Assembly (NCBI RefSeq): GCF_048320135.1
Contig: NZ_CP182947.1
Span: 4,774,001-4,838,000 of the forward strand
Length of the DNA stretch: 64,000 nt
Direction: 5' to 3'
Source: Ideonella_A sakaiensis_A
GTDB lineage: Bacteria; Pseudomonadota; Gammaproteobacteria; Burkholderiales; Burkholderiaceae_C
Shown: positions 1 to 8,796 of the stretch, piece after piece
Layout: the number at the start of each line of letters is the position of its first letter
How positions within the stretch are numbered: the stretch's first letter is position 1
Program-made: the position numbers and the translations under genes
Notes under the pieces: generated by a model
Databases searched by the model: none
Told to the model about the DNA's origin: nothing
Seen by the model: only the letters and a program-made list of their open reading frames with translations

Positions 1-990
1 ACCCAGGTGATCGAGGAAACGGTAAAAACCATCCTGACCGCCAACGAGTCACCCGACATCAATTTCGACCTGTCGATCAACCCCTACCGCGGTTGCGAAC
101 ACGGCTGCATCTACTGCTTTGCGCGGCCGACGCACAGCTACCTGAACCTGTCGCCCGGCCTCGATTTCGAAACCCGGATCATCGCGAAGCACAATGCCGC
201 GGAGCGCCTCGAGCAGGCCCTGAACCACCCCCGTTACCAGCCAAAGCTGCTGAACATCGGTTCGGCAACCGATGCCTATCAGCCGGTCGAGCGTGAGCTG
301 CGCATCACCCGCAGTGTCATCGAGGTGCTGAGCCGCTACCGCCATCCGTTTTCGCTGGTAACGAAATCATCCGGCGTCGAGCGCGACCTCGATCTGTTGC
401 GGCCGCTGGCGGAACAGCGCGGCGTCGCGGTCTATGTCTCGTTGACAACGCTCGATCCGGCGCTGGCGCGCATCATGGAGCCGCGGGCGGCGGCGCCGCA
501 CCGCCGGCTGCGCACGATCCGCAGCCTCGCCGAGGCCGGCATACCGGTCGGCGTCAGCATCTCGCCGATGATCCCGTTCATCAACGAACCCGAACTCGAG
601 CGGCTGCTCGAGGCGGCGGCCGAGGCCGGCGCCGGGTCGGCGTTCATGGTCGTGCTGCGCCTGCCATGGGAGGTCAACCCACTGTTCCAGCGGTGGCTGG
701 ACGACCACTTCCCGGATCGCGCGGCGCGTGTGATGGCCCGCGTGCGCGAAATCCATGGCGGCAAGGACTACAACGCCCGCTTCGGTACCCGGCAGCGCGG
801 CAGCGGGGTCTGGGCCGAACTGCTGCAGCAGCGTTTCGACAAGGCCTGCATCCGCTACGGGCTCGGGCTGCAGCGGCGCGAACTCGATTTGTCGCAGTTC
901 CGCCGTCCATCCGGGCAGGCAGCCGCTGGCGATCGGCCGGCCAGCTCGACCGCTGCGCAGAACCGGCCGCAACAGGCTTCGCTGTTCTGA
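1..990 (+). CDS. PA0069-family radical SAM protein (5' end outside window)
   Basis: The reading frame is open from base 1, so the N-terminus lies upstream; a GTG at position 7 would give 327 residues but falls inside the conserved region. The cluster motif GCEHGCIYC (C-x3-C-x2-C) is the radical SAM iron-sulfur site, followed by the ARPTHSYLNLSPGLDFET block typical of the PA0069/SplB-like family. These proteins share the spore photoproduct lyase fold, but no reaction is firmly assigned to the PA0069 branch, so the substrate is unknown. The C-terminal ~30 residues are Ala/Gln-rich and probably disordered. The gene converges on dnaJ, leaving a 36 bp gap. Family assignment is secure; function is not. 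Confidence 0.88.
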   Translation, partial: TQVIEETVKTILTANESPDINFDLSINPYRGCEHGCIYCFARPTHSYLNLSPGLDFETRIIAKHNAAERLEQALNHPRYQPKLLNIGSATDAYQPVERELRITRSVIEVLSRYRHPFSLVTKSSGVERDLDLLRPLAEQRGVAVYVSLTTLDPALARIMEPRAAAPHRRLRTIRSLAEAGIPVGVSISPMIPFINEPELERLLEAAAEAGAGSAFMVVLRLPWEVNPLFQRWLDDHFPDRAARVMARVREIHGGKDYNARFGTRQRGSGVWAELLQQRFDKACIRYGLGLQRRELDLSQFRRPSGQAAAGDRPASSTAAQNRPQQASLF

Positions 991-1026
991 CCGCGGCATG
1001 CCGGTGTGTCCGGCACGCCCGATCAC

Positions 1027-2163
1027 TTACTTGAACAGGTCCTTGACCCGATCCGACCAGGATTTCGACGTCGGCGAATGCTTGTCGCCACCCTTGCGGA
1101 AGGATTCGTCGAGTTCCTTCAGCAGCTTGCGCTGGTGCTCGGTCAGCTTGACCGGCGTCTCGACGCTGACGTGGCAATACAGGTCGCCGGGATAACTCGA
1201 GCGCACGCCCTTGATGCCCTTGCCGCGCAGCCGGAAGGTCTTGCCGTGCTGGGTGCCTTCGGGCAGCTCGATTTCGGCCTTGCCGTTCAGTGTCGGCACC
1301 TCGATCGTGCCGCCCAGTGCAACCGTCGTCAGCGATACCGGCACGCTGCAATGCAGATCGTCGCCATCACGTTCGAAGATCTCGTGCGGCTTGATGCGGA
1401 TCTCGATGTACAGGTCGCCCGGCGGGCCGCCGTTGGTTCCGGGCTCGCCATTGCCGGCCGATCGGATCCGCATGCCTTCGTTGATGCCGGCCGGAATCCG
1501 CACTTCCAGCGTCTTGTTCTTCTTCACCTTGCCCTGCCCGTGGCAGGTCATGCAGGGTTCCGGAATGATCTTGCCGCTGCCGCGGCAATGCGGGCAGGTC
1601 TGCTGGATGCTGAAGAAGCCCTGCCGCATCGTCACCTGGCCGCTGCCGCTGCAGGTTGCGCAGACCTTCGGTGTCGTGCCAGGTTTCGCCCCGCTGCCGT
1701 CGCAGGTCTCGCAGTTGTCCCAGGTCGGAATGCGGATCTGGCTTTCCTTGCCGTTGGCCGCCTCTTCGAGCGTGATCTCCATCGCATACGACAGGTCGCT
1801 GCCGCGGTAGACCTGCGCTCCGCCGCCGCGACGCTGGCCACCGGCGCCGAAGATGTCGCCGAAGATGTCGCCGAAAGCCTCGGCAAAACCGCCGAAGCCG
1901 TCTGCGCCCGGTCCGCCGCGGCCCATGTTCGGATCGACGCCGGCATGGCCGAACTGGTCGTAGGCGGCCCGCTTCTGCGGGTCGCTGAGCATTTCGTAGG
2001 CTTCCTTGGCCTCCTTGAATTCGTCCTCGGCCTTCTTCGCACCGTCCCCCTGATTGCGGTCAGGGTGGTGTTTCATCGCCAGCTTGCGGTAAGCCTTCTT
2101 GATCTCTTCTTCACTCGCGTTGCGGGCGACGCCGAGCACGTTGTAATAGTCACGCTTTGCCAT
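1027..2163 (-). CDS. dnaJ: Chaperone protein DnaJ (Hsp40)
   Basis: This 378-residue type I J-protein stimulates the DnaK ATPase and delivers unfolded clients in the cytoplasm. The start MAKRDYYNVLGV is chosen because it is the universal DnaJ N-terminus; an in-frame upstream extension of 16 residues looks spurious. The J domain (about 1-70) contains the HPD motif in MKHHPDRN. A Gly/Phe-rich segment follows, then four CxxCxGxG zinc repeats (CETCDGSG, CATCSGSG, CPHCRGSG, CMTCHGQG), all intact, and the two beta client-binding domains. It is the last gene of grpE-dnaK-dnaJ, separated from dnaK by 99 bp containing strong hairpins. Confidence 0.98.
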   Translation of the reverse strand: MAKRDYYNVLGVARNASEEEIKKAYRKLAMKHHPDRNQGDGAKKAEDEFKEAKEAYEMLSDPQKRAAYDQFGHAGVDPNMGRGGPGADGFGGFAEAFGDIFGDIFGAGGQRRGGGAQVYRGSDLSYAMEITLEEAANGKESQIRIPTWDNCETCDGSGAKPGTTPKVCATCSGSGQVTMRQGFFSIQQTCPHCRGSGKIIPEPCMTCHGQGKVKKNKTLEVRIPAGINEGMRIRSAGNGEPGTNGGPPGDLYIEIRIKPHEIFERDGDDLHCSVPVSLTTVALGGTIEVPTLNGKAEIELPEGTQHGKTFRLRGKGIKGVRSSYPGDLYCHVSVETPVKLTEHQRKLLKELDESFRKGGDKHSPTSKSWSDRVKDLFK

Positions 2164-2185
2164 CTTCTGAGCCTTTGAAACACAA

Positions 2186-2246
2186 AGCCCCCCGTTCGCC
2201 GCCAGGCGCACGGGGGAGCTCTTGCCGGCCCCGGATCAGCGGGGCC
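2186..2246 (-). promoter_or_regulatory. Two hairpins between dnaK and dnaJ (attenuator or partial terminator)
   Basis: Read on the minus strand, the transcript leaving dnaK first meets a GGCCCC/GGGGCC hairpin (2241-2246 with 2227-2232). A second stem follows (2210-2220 with 2186-2195, one mismatch), trailed by TTTGTGTTTC. Such structures commonly reduce read-through or protect the dnaK mRNA 3' end, which would lower dnaJ relative to dnaK. The stems are seen; the role is inferred. Confidence 0.55.
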
Positions 2247-2262
2247 GACCGTTGGGCAGTGC

Positions 2263-4227
<1,965 letters not shown>

Positions 4228-4264
4228 GTTGTTGCTCCTCTGGCGGAAAATTGTGTTGCGGGTA

Positions 4265-4293
4265 ACTTGTGGATAACCAGGCCGTTTTTCAAG
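4265..4293 (-). promoter_or_regulatory. Candidate sigma-32 promoter in front of dnaK
   Basis: On the minus strand CTTGAAA (4293-4287) is followed after 14 nt by CCACAAGT (4272-4265). This resembles the heat-shock consensus CTTGAAA-N11-16-CCCCATnT. It lies about 40 nt upstream of the dnaK start, so it could give dnaK-dnaJ a heat-shock transcript independent of grpE. The -35 match is exact; the -10 match is partial. Confidence 0.5.
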
Positions 4294-4327
4294 GGAGCGA
4301 CGTGCGCTCCGGGCCCTGTGGACAGAC

Positions 4328-4867
4328 TTATTTCGGTGCCGACACCGTGACCAGTGCCGGACGCAGGATGCGGTCGGCGATCAGGTAACCCTTCTGCAGT
4401 ACCGCGACGACGGTATTCGGCTCCTGCGTCGACTCGGCCGGCAGCGGCACGACGCTGATCGCCTGGTGCTGGTGCGGATCGAACTTGTCGCCGGCTGCCG
4501 GGTTGATCTCGACCACCTTGTTGCGCTCGAGCGCGGTCGACAGCTGGCGCAGCGTCGCGTGCACGCCTTCGAGCATCTGCTCCGGGCCGGCGTCGGGCGC
4601 GCCGATCGCGGCCTCGAGGCTGTCCTTCACCGGCAGCAGCGCCTCGGCGAATGATTCGATCGCAAACTTTCGCGATTTGCTCATCTCCTCCTCGGCCCGG
4701 CGGCGGGTATTTTCAGCCTCGGCCTTCGCGCGCAGGTAGGCATCGGCGACATCGGCGTGTTTCGCCTCCAGTTCGCTGTATTTCTGCTGCCAGTCGACGG
4801 CCGGCTGTTCAGAAGTGGCCGATTCGTTGATTTCCGTCTGGTTTTCAGGGTTTTCGGGTGTGGCCAT
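4328..4867 (-). CDS. grpE: Nucleotide exchange factor GrpE
   Basis: This 179-residue co-chaperone releases ADP from DnaK and acts as a thermosensor. The start MATPENPENQT is preferred over an upstream in-frame ATG that adds 13 residues of unlike sequence. A charged N-terminal tail leads into a long helical dimerisation segment (about 35-90). The C-terminal beta domain carries the signatures DKFDPHQHQAI and QKGYLIADRILRPALV. It heads the heat-shock cluster with dnaK and dnaJ. Length and motifs match betaproteobacterial GrpE. Confidence 0.97.
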   Translation of the reverse strand: MATPENPENQTEINESATSEQPAVDWQQKYSELEAKHADVADAYLRAKAEAENTRRRAEEEMSKSRKFAIESFAEALLPVKDSLEAAIGAPDAGPEQMLEGVHATLRQLSTALERNKVVEINPAAGDKFDPHQHQAISVVPLPAESTQEPNTVVAVLQKGYLIADRILRPALVTVSAPK

Positions 4868-4907
4868 GGTGCTGGTATCTGGTTTTCGCAAACTTCGAAT
4901 GGCCACT

Positions 4908-4935
4908 ATCTCGGGACCATCCCCCTGATTTCAAG
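4908..4935 (-). promoter_or_regulatory. Candidate sigma-32 promoter in front of grpE
   Basis: On the minus strand CTTGAAA (4935-4929) is followed after 13 nt by CCCGAGAT (4915-4908), close to the heat-shock consensus CTTGAAA-N13-CCCCATnT. It ends about 40 nt before the grpE start. An exact -35 in front of a heat-shock operon, with a second such site before dnaK, makes this a good candidate. Confidence 0.6.
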
Positions 4936-4982
4936 AGGGCCAAAACGACGGATGTGCGTAAATTTCCGCCGCGCGCCGCCCG

Positions 4983-5408
4983 CTAGGTATCCGCATCGTC
5001 GACGCTGGCGCTCCAGCGATGCCAGTCGGCGAGATCGCGGCGGTCACGTTTGGTCGGCCGGCCCTGCTCGATGGTGGTTGACGGTTCCGGCGCCAGCCGG
5101 CGCTGCTCGGCGGCTCGTTCGCGCTCGGCGATGCTTTGCGCCGTCTCCTGGTACAGCCCCTGCGCGATGCTCGCCGGCCCGCGCACCGCGCTCAGCGCCT
5201 GCACCTCGACGGTGCGTCGCTGTGGGCCCTGCTGCAATTCGATCAGGTCGCCGACGCGAACCAGGCGCGACGCCTTCGCCGACTGGCCGTTGACCAGCAC
5301 CCGGCCTTTCGCGATCTGCTCGCTGGCCAGGGCCCGGGTCTTGTAGAAACGGGCGGCCCACAGCCATTTGTCGAGCCGTGGCGGATCCGGGGCCGGCTTG
5401 TCGCTCAT
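4983..5408 (-). CDS. hslR: RNA-binding S4 domain heat-shock protein Hsp15
   Basis: This 141-residue protein binds 50S subunits carrying nascent peptidyl-tRNA and rescues stalled large subunits; that role comes from work on E. coli Hsp15. The S4 domain occupies about 10-75, beginning RLDKWLWAARFYKTRALA, with the RVLVNGQSAK core. A basic tail rich in Arg/Glu completes it. It starts 12 nt after hemH on the same strand, so the two are probably cotranscribed, and it lies upstream of the grpE cluster. Assignment to Hsp15 rather than another S4 protein rests on length and the KWLWAARFYKTR motif. Confidence 0.92.
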   Translation of the reverse strand: MSDKPAPDPPRLDKWLWAARFYKTRALASEQIAKGRVLVNGQSAKASRLVRVGDLIELQQGPQRRTVEVQALSAVRGPASIAQGLYQETAQSIAERERAAEQRRLAPEPSTTIEQGRPTKRDRRDLADWHRWSASVDDADT

Positions 5409-5420
5409 CGCTTGTCCCGC

Positions 5421-6515
5421 TCAGGCTTCGGCGCCGAGTTCGATTGCCCGCGCGCGTTGCGCGGCAAGGGCCTGCGGATCGGCAGCGCTGCGGGTGTCCC
5501 AGCCCTGCAGGTGGGTCTGCGCGATGTCGGCCAGCGCGGCGATCCACTCGTGCTGGTCATTCAATGCCGGGATGTAGTGGAAGGTTTCGCCACCGGCGGC
5601 GAGGAAGGCGGTGCGTGCCTCGATCGCGATTTCCTCCAGCGTTTCCAGGCAGTCGGCGACGAAGCCGGGGCACATCACGTCGACCCGCTTGACGCCGCGC
5701 CTGGCCATTTCGACAAGGGTCGGCTCGGTATAGGGCTGCAGCCATTTCGCCTTGCCGAAGCGGCTCTGGAAGGTCACGACCAGATCATCCTTCGGAATGC
5801 CCAGCCGTTCGGCAACCAGCCGTGCGGTCTTCAGGCATTCGCAATGGTAGGGATCGCCGAGCAGCAGGTTGCGCTGCGGCAGGCCGTGAAAACTCATCAC
5901 CAGCTTGTCCGGGCGGCCATGCTGGCCCCAGTGCGCGGTGATGCGCCGCGCGACCGCCGCGACATAGCCCGGATGGTCGTGGTAATGGTTGACGAAACGC
6001 AATTCGGGCAGACGGCGCGTGCGCAGCGCCCAGCGGGCCACCGAATCGAAGACGCTGGCGGTGGTGGTGGCCGAATACTGCGGGTACAGCGGCAGCACCA
6101 GCGCCCGCTCGACCCCTTCGGCTTTCAGTTCATCGAGCACCGAGGCGATCGACGGCTGGCCGTAGTTCATCGCGTAGCGGATCACCAGCCGGTGCCCGCG
6201 TTCGCCGAGGTAGCCGCGCAGCATCGTCGTCTGTTTTTCGGTCCAGACCTTCAGCGGCGAACCGTTGTCCATCCAGATGCTGGCGTATTTGCGCGCCGAT
6301 TTGGCGGGCCGCACGCGCAGGATCACGCCGTGCAGGATCAGCCACCACAGCGGCCGCGGGATTTCGACGACCCTCCGGTCGCCGAGAAACTGCGCCAGGT
6401 AGCGGCGCAGTGCCGCAGCGGTCGGCGCATCGGGCGTGCCGAGGTTGCACAACAGCACCGCGGTCGCGGCGCCGGCCTGGCCATGTTCGAATCGGGGTTC
6501 GCTTGCGTAGGGCAT
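5421..6515 (-). CDS. hemH: Ferrochelatase
   Basis: This 364-residue enzyme inserts Fe2+ into protoporphyrin IX, the last step of haem synthesis. The open frame extends much further upstream, but MPYASEPRFEHG is chosen because family homology begins at TAVLLCNLGTPDAP about 18 residues later. Recognisable blocks are LVLPLYPQYSATTTAS and VMSFHGLP, whose His is the metal-binding residue, then YHCECLKTARLV, FQSRFGKAKWLQPYTE and MCPGFVADCLETLEEI. It is divergent from the HAD phosphatase gene (120 bp between starts) and precedes hslR in an apparent operon. Confidence 0.97.
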   Translation of the reverse strand: MPYASEPRFEHGQAGAATAVLLCNLGTPDAPTAAALRRYLAQFLGDRRVVEIPRPLWWLILHGVILRVRPAKSARKYASIWMDNGSPLKVWTEKQTTMLRGYLGERGHRLVIRYAMNYGQPSIASVLDELKAEGVERALVLPLYPQYSATTTASVFDSVARWALRTRRLPELRFVNHYHDHPGYVAAVARRITAHWGQHGRPDKLVMSFHGLPQRNLLLGDPYHCECLKTARLVAERLGIPKDDLVVTFQSRFGKAKWLQPYTEPTLVEMARRGVKRVDVMCPGFVADCLETLEEIAIEARTAFLAAGGETFHYIPALNDQHEWIAALADIAQTHLQGWDTRSAADPQALAAQRARAIELGAEA

Positions 6516-6635
6516 GAAGGCAGGGCAGGTGGCAGGAGCTCCTTGCCTGCGCGGGTCGGGAAAGGCACGGGCATCGATTATCGAGCAGCCGACGTTGGGC
6601 AGCGCACGCCCGGCGCAGCACCGACAATCGATGCC

Positions 6636-7334
6636 ATGCCTTACCAAGCGATCCGCGTGCTCAGTTTCGACCTCGACGACACCTTGTGGCCGGTCGCTCC
6701 GATGATCGCCGGCGCCGAGCTGGAACTGCGCCGCTGGCTGGAGCAGCATGCGCCGGCCACCGCGGCGGCGTTCGACGCGTTGCGCATGCGCAGCCTGCGG
6801 GCCGACATCGAACGTGAGCAGCCGACGCTGGCGCACGACCTCAGCGCGCTGCGGCTGCTGACGCTGCGGCGCGCGATCGAGATCGCCGGCGAACCGGCGC
6901 ATCTGGCGCAACAGGCTTTCGACGTCTTTTTTGCCGCCCGCCAGCGGGTCGAGTTCTATCCGGACGTGATGCCGGCGCTGCAGCGGCTGGCGCAACGCTA
7001 CCGGCTGGTCTCGCTGAGCAATGGCAACGCCGACCTGCACCATGTCGGTCTCGGCCACCTGTTTTGCGGCTCGGTCAGTGCGCGCGAGGTCGGCTGTGCC
7101 AAACCGGATCGCCGCATCTTCGATGCAGTGTGCGATCGGCTCGGCTGCGAGCCGTCGCAGGTGCTGCACATCGGCGACCATTTCGAGATGGACATCGCCG
7201 GCGCCCGCGCGGCCGGGCTGATGGCGATCTGGTTGCGCCGCCATGTCGATGGTTCCGCGCCGCCGGCGGACGCTGACGATCCGGCCGGCTGCATCGCCGA
7301 CCTCGACGAACTGGTACAGCGGCTTGGCTGCTGA
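6636..7334 (+). CDS. HAD-superfamily phosphatase (YigB-like)
   Basis: This 232-residue haloacid dehalogenase-type hydrolase starts at MPYQAIRVLSFDLDDTLW; motif I (FDLDDT) supplies the nucleophile Asp12 and the acid Asp14. A helical C1 cap lies between about 20 and 105. Motif II is SLSNGNA, motif III lies around KPDRRIF, and motif IV is HIGDHFEMDIAGA. The closest known type is YigB, which dephosphorylates FMN and other small phosphates; the substrate here cannot be read from sequence. The open frame extends far upstream on the plus strand, but that part is a shadow of hemH. It converges on the cyclase gene with 8 bp between stops. Confidence 0.85.
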   Translation: MPYQAIRVLSFDLDDTLWPVAPMIAGAELELRRWLEQHAPATAAAFDALRMRSLRADIEREQPTLAHDLSALRLLTLRRAIEIAGEPAHLAQQAFDVFFAARQRVEFYPDVMPALQRLAQRYRLVSLSNGNADLHHVGLGHLFCGSVSAREVGCAKPDRRIFDAVCDRLGCEPSQVLHIGDHFEMDIAGARAAGLMAIWLRRHVDGSAPPADADDPAGCIADLDELVQRLGC

Positions 7335-7342
7335 TCGCGGCT

Positions 7343-8338
7343 TCAGGCGAGGGCGATGCCCGCGTCGGCCCTGACGGCCGACGCTGCCGCAGCAACGGGC
7401 TGTGCGCTGCCGCTGCGGTGCAGCACCTCGAAGCGGATCGCTGCCGCCGGCTCGTCGTTCGGTGAGCTGCCGAGGCCGATGCTGCCGCTGCCGTGCAGCG
7501 TGCAGCGGCCGCGACGCAGCGCAACGACCTCCGGATCGTGGTCGAAGCGCACATAGCTGCCATTGCAGCTGAGGTCGCTGAACAGCAGCGTCGCGCCATG
7601 CCAGTCGATGCGTGCATGCAGCCGCGACGCCCGTGCATCGTCGATGCGGCAGCTCGCCTGCGGACTGCGGCCGAGCATCAGCCGCGGCAGCGGTGGCGTG
7701 AACAACTGGTCGCGTCCCAGCCAGCTGAGCCGGATCGCCGGCGGCGCCGCGACGGGTTCGGCCGCCGCGAGGCGGGTCGCGGCAAAATCGCCGGCGCCGC
7801 GCGTCGCCATCAGCAGCACATGAACCGGTTCGGAGCGCCCGCGCAGCGGAATCTGGCTGAGGCTTCGAAAACGCCGTTGTGCCGATGGGCTCAGTGCGGC
7901 GACGACATCCTCGGTGACAAGAATCTCGTTGTCGCCTGCATGGTCGAGCAGCCGCGCGGCGACGTTGACGGCGTCACCGAAACAGTCGTTGTCCATTTCG
8001 ACGACCTCGCCGCAGGCGAGCGCGACCTGCAGCTTCAGCCGAGGCCGTCGGCCGGGCAGGCCGGCACCTGCGGCACCGGCGCGCTGCGCGGGTTGCTGCA
8101 GCGCCTGCTGCATTGCCCGGGCGGCGCGCACTGCCGGCGTCGCAGCGGCAAAACTGGCCATCAGGCCGTCGCCCAGCGTCTTGATCACGGTGCCGCCGCA
8201 CAACTCGACCGCCGCGCCGAGACTGGCGACACAACTGGTCACGACATGTGTGGCCTGGGTATTGCCCAGCCGCTCGAACAGGCCGGTGCTGCCGCGCAGG
8301 TCGGCAAACAGGACGGTTTTTTCAGCGAGGGTGGACAT
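7343..8338 (-). CDS. Class III adenylyl cyclase with C-terminal FHA domain
   Basis: This 331-residue protein should make cAMP under control of a phosphothreonine-binding module. The N-terminal cyclase domain (about 5-190) retains the full catalytic set. Asp13 (FADLRGST) and Asp57 (IKTLGDG) bind metal, Lys53 and Asp118 select adenine, and Asn125/Arg129 (VNVAARL) stabilise the transition state. The spacing matches class III enzymes such as Rv1625c. A C-terminal FHA domain (about 215-310) shows LGRSP, SRLHARI and the CNGSYV turn. No membrane segment is visible, so it is probably cytoplasmic. No cognate kinase lies nearby. A Crp/Fnr regulator is encoded 20 kb away, but any link is speculative. 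Confidence 0.88.
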   Translation of the reverse strand: MSTLAEKTVLFADLRGSTGLFERLGNTQATHVVTSCVASLGAAVELCGGTVIKTLGDGLMASFAAATPAVRAARAMQQALQQPAQRAGAAGAGLPGRRPRLKLQVALACGEVVEMDNDCFGDAVNVAARLLDHAGDNEILVTEDVVAALSPSAQRRFRSLSQIPLRGRSEPVHVLLMATRGAGDFAATRLAAAEPVAAPPAIRLSWLGRDQLFTPPLPRLMLGRSPQASCRIDDARASRLHARIDWHGATLLFSDLSCNGSYVRFDHDPEVVALRRGRCTLHGSGSIGLGSSPNDEPAAAIRFEVLHRSGSAQPVAAAASAVRADAGIALA

Positions 8339-8768
8339 GCGTCAGGCAGCGGGGGAAAGCCTTCTATGACGCGATATCGGCAAATTCGTGAAGAAATGCA
8401 GGGGTTGGGAGATCAGACGCGATTTATTCGGTGTAGGAAACGCAACGGGCCCACCGTCGAGGTGGGCCCGTTGTGAGCGCAGTTTGTGGCTTCGCAGCAA
8501 ATTGCGTCGCCGCCGCGCGGCGGCTCGCTGGCGTGAGCCACCTATCCGGCCAAGCTTTACAGGTGGCTGCGCAGCTTGTGCCGTGCCTCGCTGCGCGAGT
8601 CACGGCGCAAACTCCGTGCGGCCTGCTGCGCAGCCCGCACCGCCTTGCGGCGGCCCCGTACCAGTCCAACCTTACAGGTTGTCCAGGTACGTGCGGAGTT
8701 GTGGCTTCGCCGCAAACTGCGTCGCCGCTGCGCGGCGGGTCGCTCGCGACCCACGCATCCGGCCAACC
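8339..8768. other. 430 bp intergenic region between the cyclase and rpoD
   Basis: No protein gene is supported here. The left 100 bp is the cyclase leader (AT-richer, no clear promoter hexamers recognised). The middle holds the 13 bp stem-loop. The remainder, about 8480-8768, is filled by copies of the rpoD 3' end and GC-rich spacers, described separately. Confidence 0.7.
8443..8473 (-). terminator. Perfect 13 bp stem-loop, probable end of the rpoD transcript
   Basis: A perfect inverted repeat (8443-8455 with 8461-8473, loop of 5) lies downstream of rpoD and its tail repeats. On the minus strand only a short pyrimidine run (CGTTTCC) follows, so it is not a textbook intrinsic terminator. Even so, its strength and position suggest transcript end formation or 3' protection. 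It also sits in the promoter region of the cyclase gene. Confidence 0.55.
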
Positions 8769-8796
8769 TTACAGGTTGTCCAGATACGTCCGCAGT
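8480..8796 (-). repeat. Tandem copies of the rpoD 3' tail with GC-rich spacers
   Basis: Read in the rpoD direction, the true tail encodes LRTYLDNL-stop (8795-8769). A second copy, 97 nt downstream (8698-8672), again encodes LRTYLDNL-stop with few base changes. A third, 115 nt further (8580-8557), encodes HKLRSHL-stop. Each is followed by a related ~70-80 nt spacer that includes GGTTGG, GC-rich palindromes and GCGACGCA.TTTGC.GCGAAGCCACAA. The three stops lie in three different frames. A vestige of another tail (CACAAACTGCGCTCACA) precedes the stem-loop at 8473. The pattern resembles scars of repeated integration at, or duplication of, a gene 3' end. Confidence 0.8.

Noticed and set aside
5136..6635. 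Upstream 500 codons of the HAD phosphatase frame
   Set aside because: Antisense to hemH; family homology begins only at MPYQAIRVLSFDLDDT.
8480..8768. rpoD-tail repeats as CRISPR-like array or attachment site of a resident island
   Set aside because: Units share spacers as well as tails, and no integrase or cargo gene lies between them; at most an empty scar.
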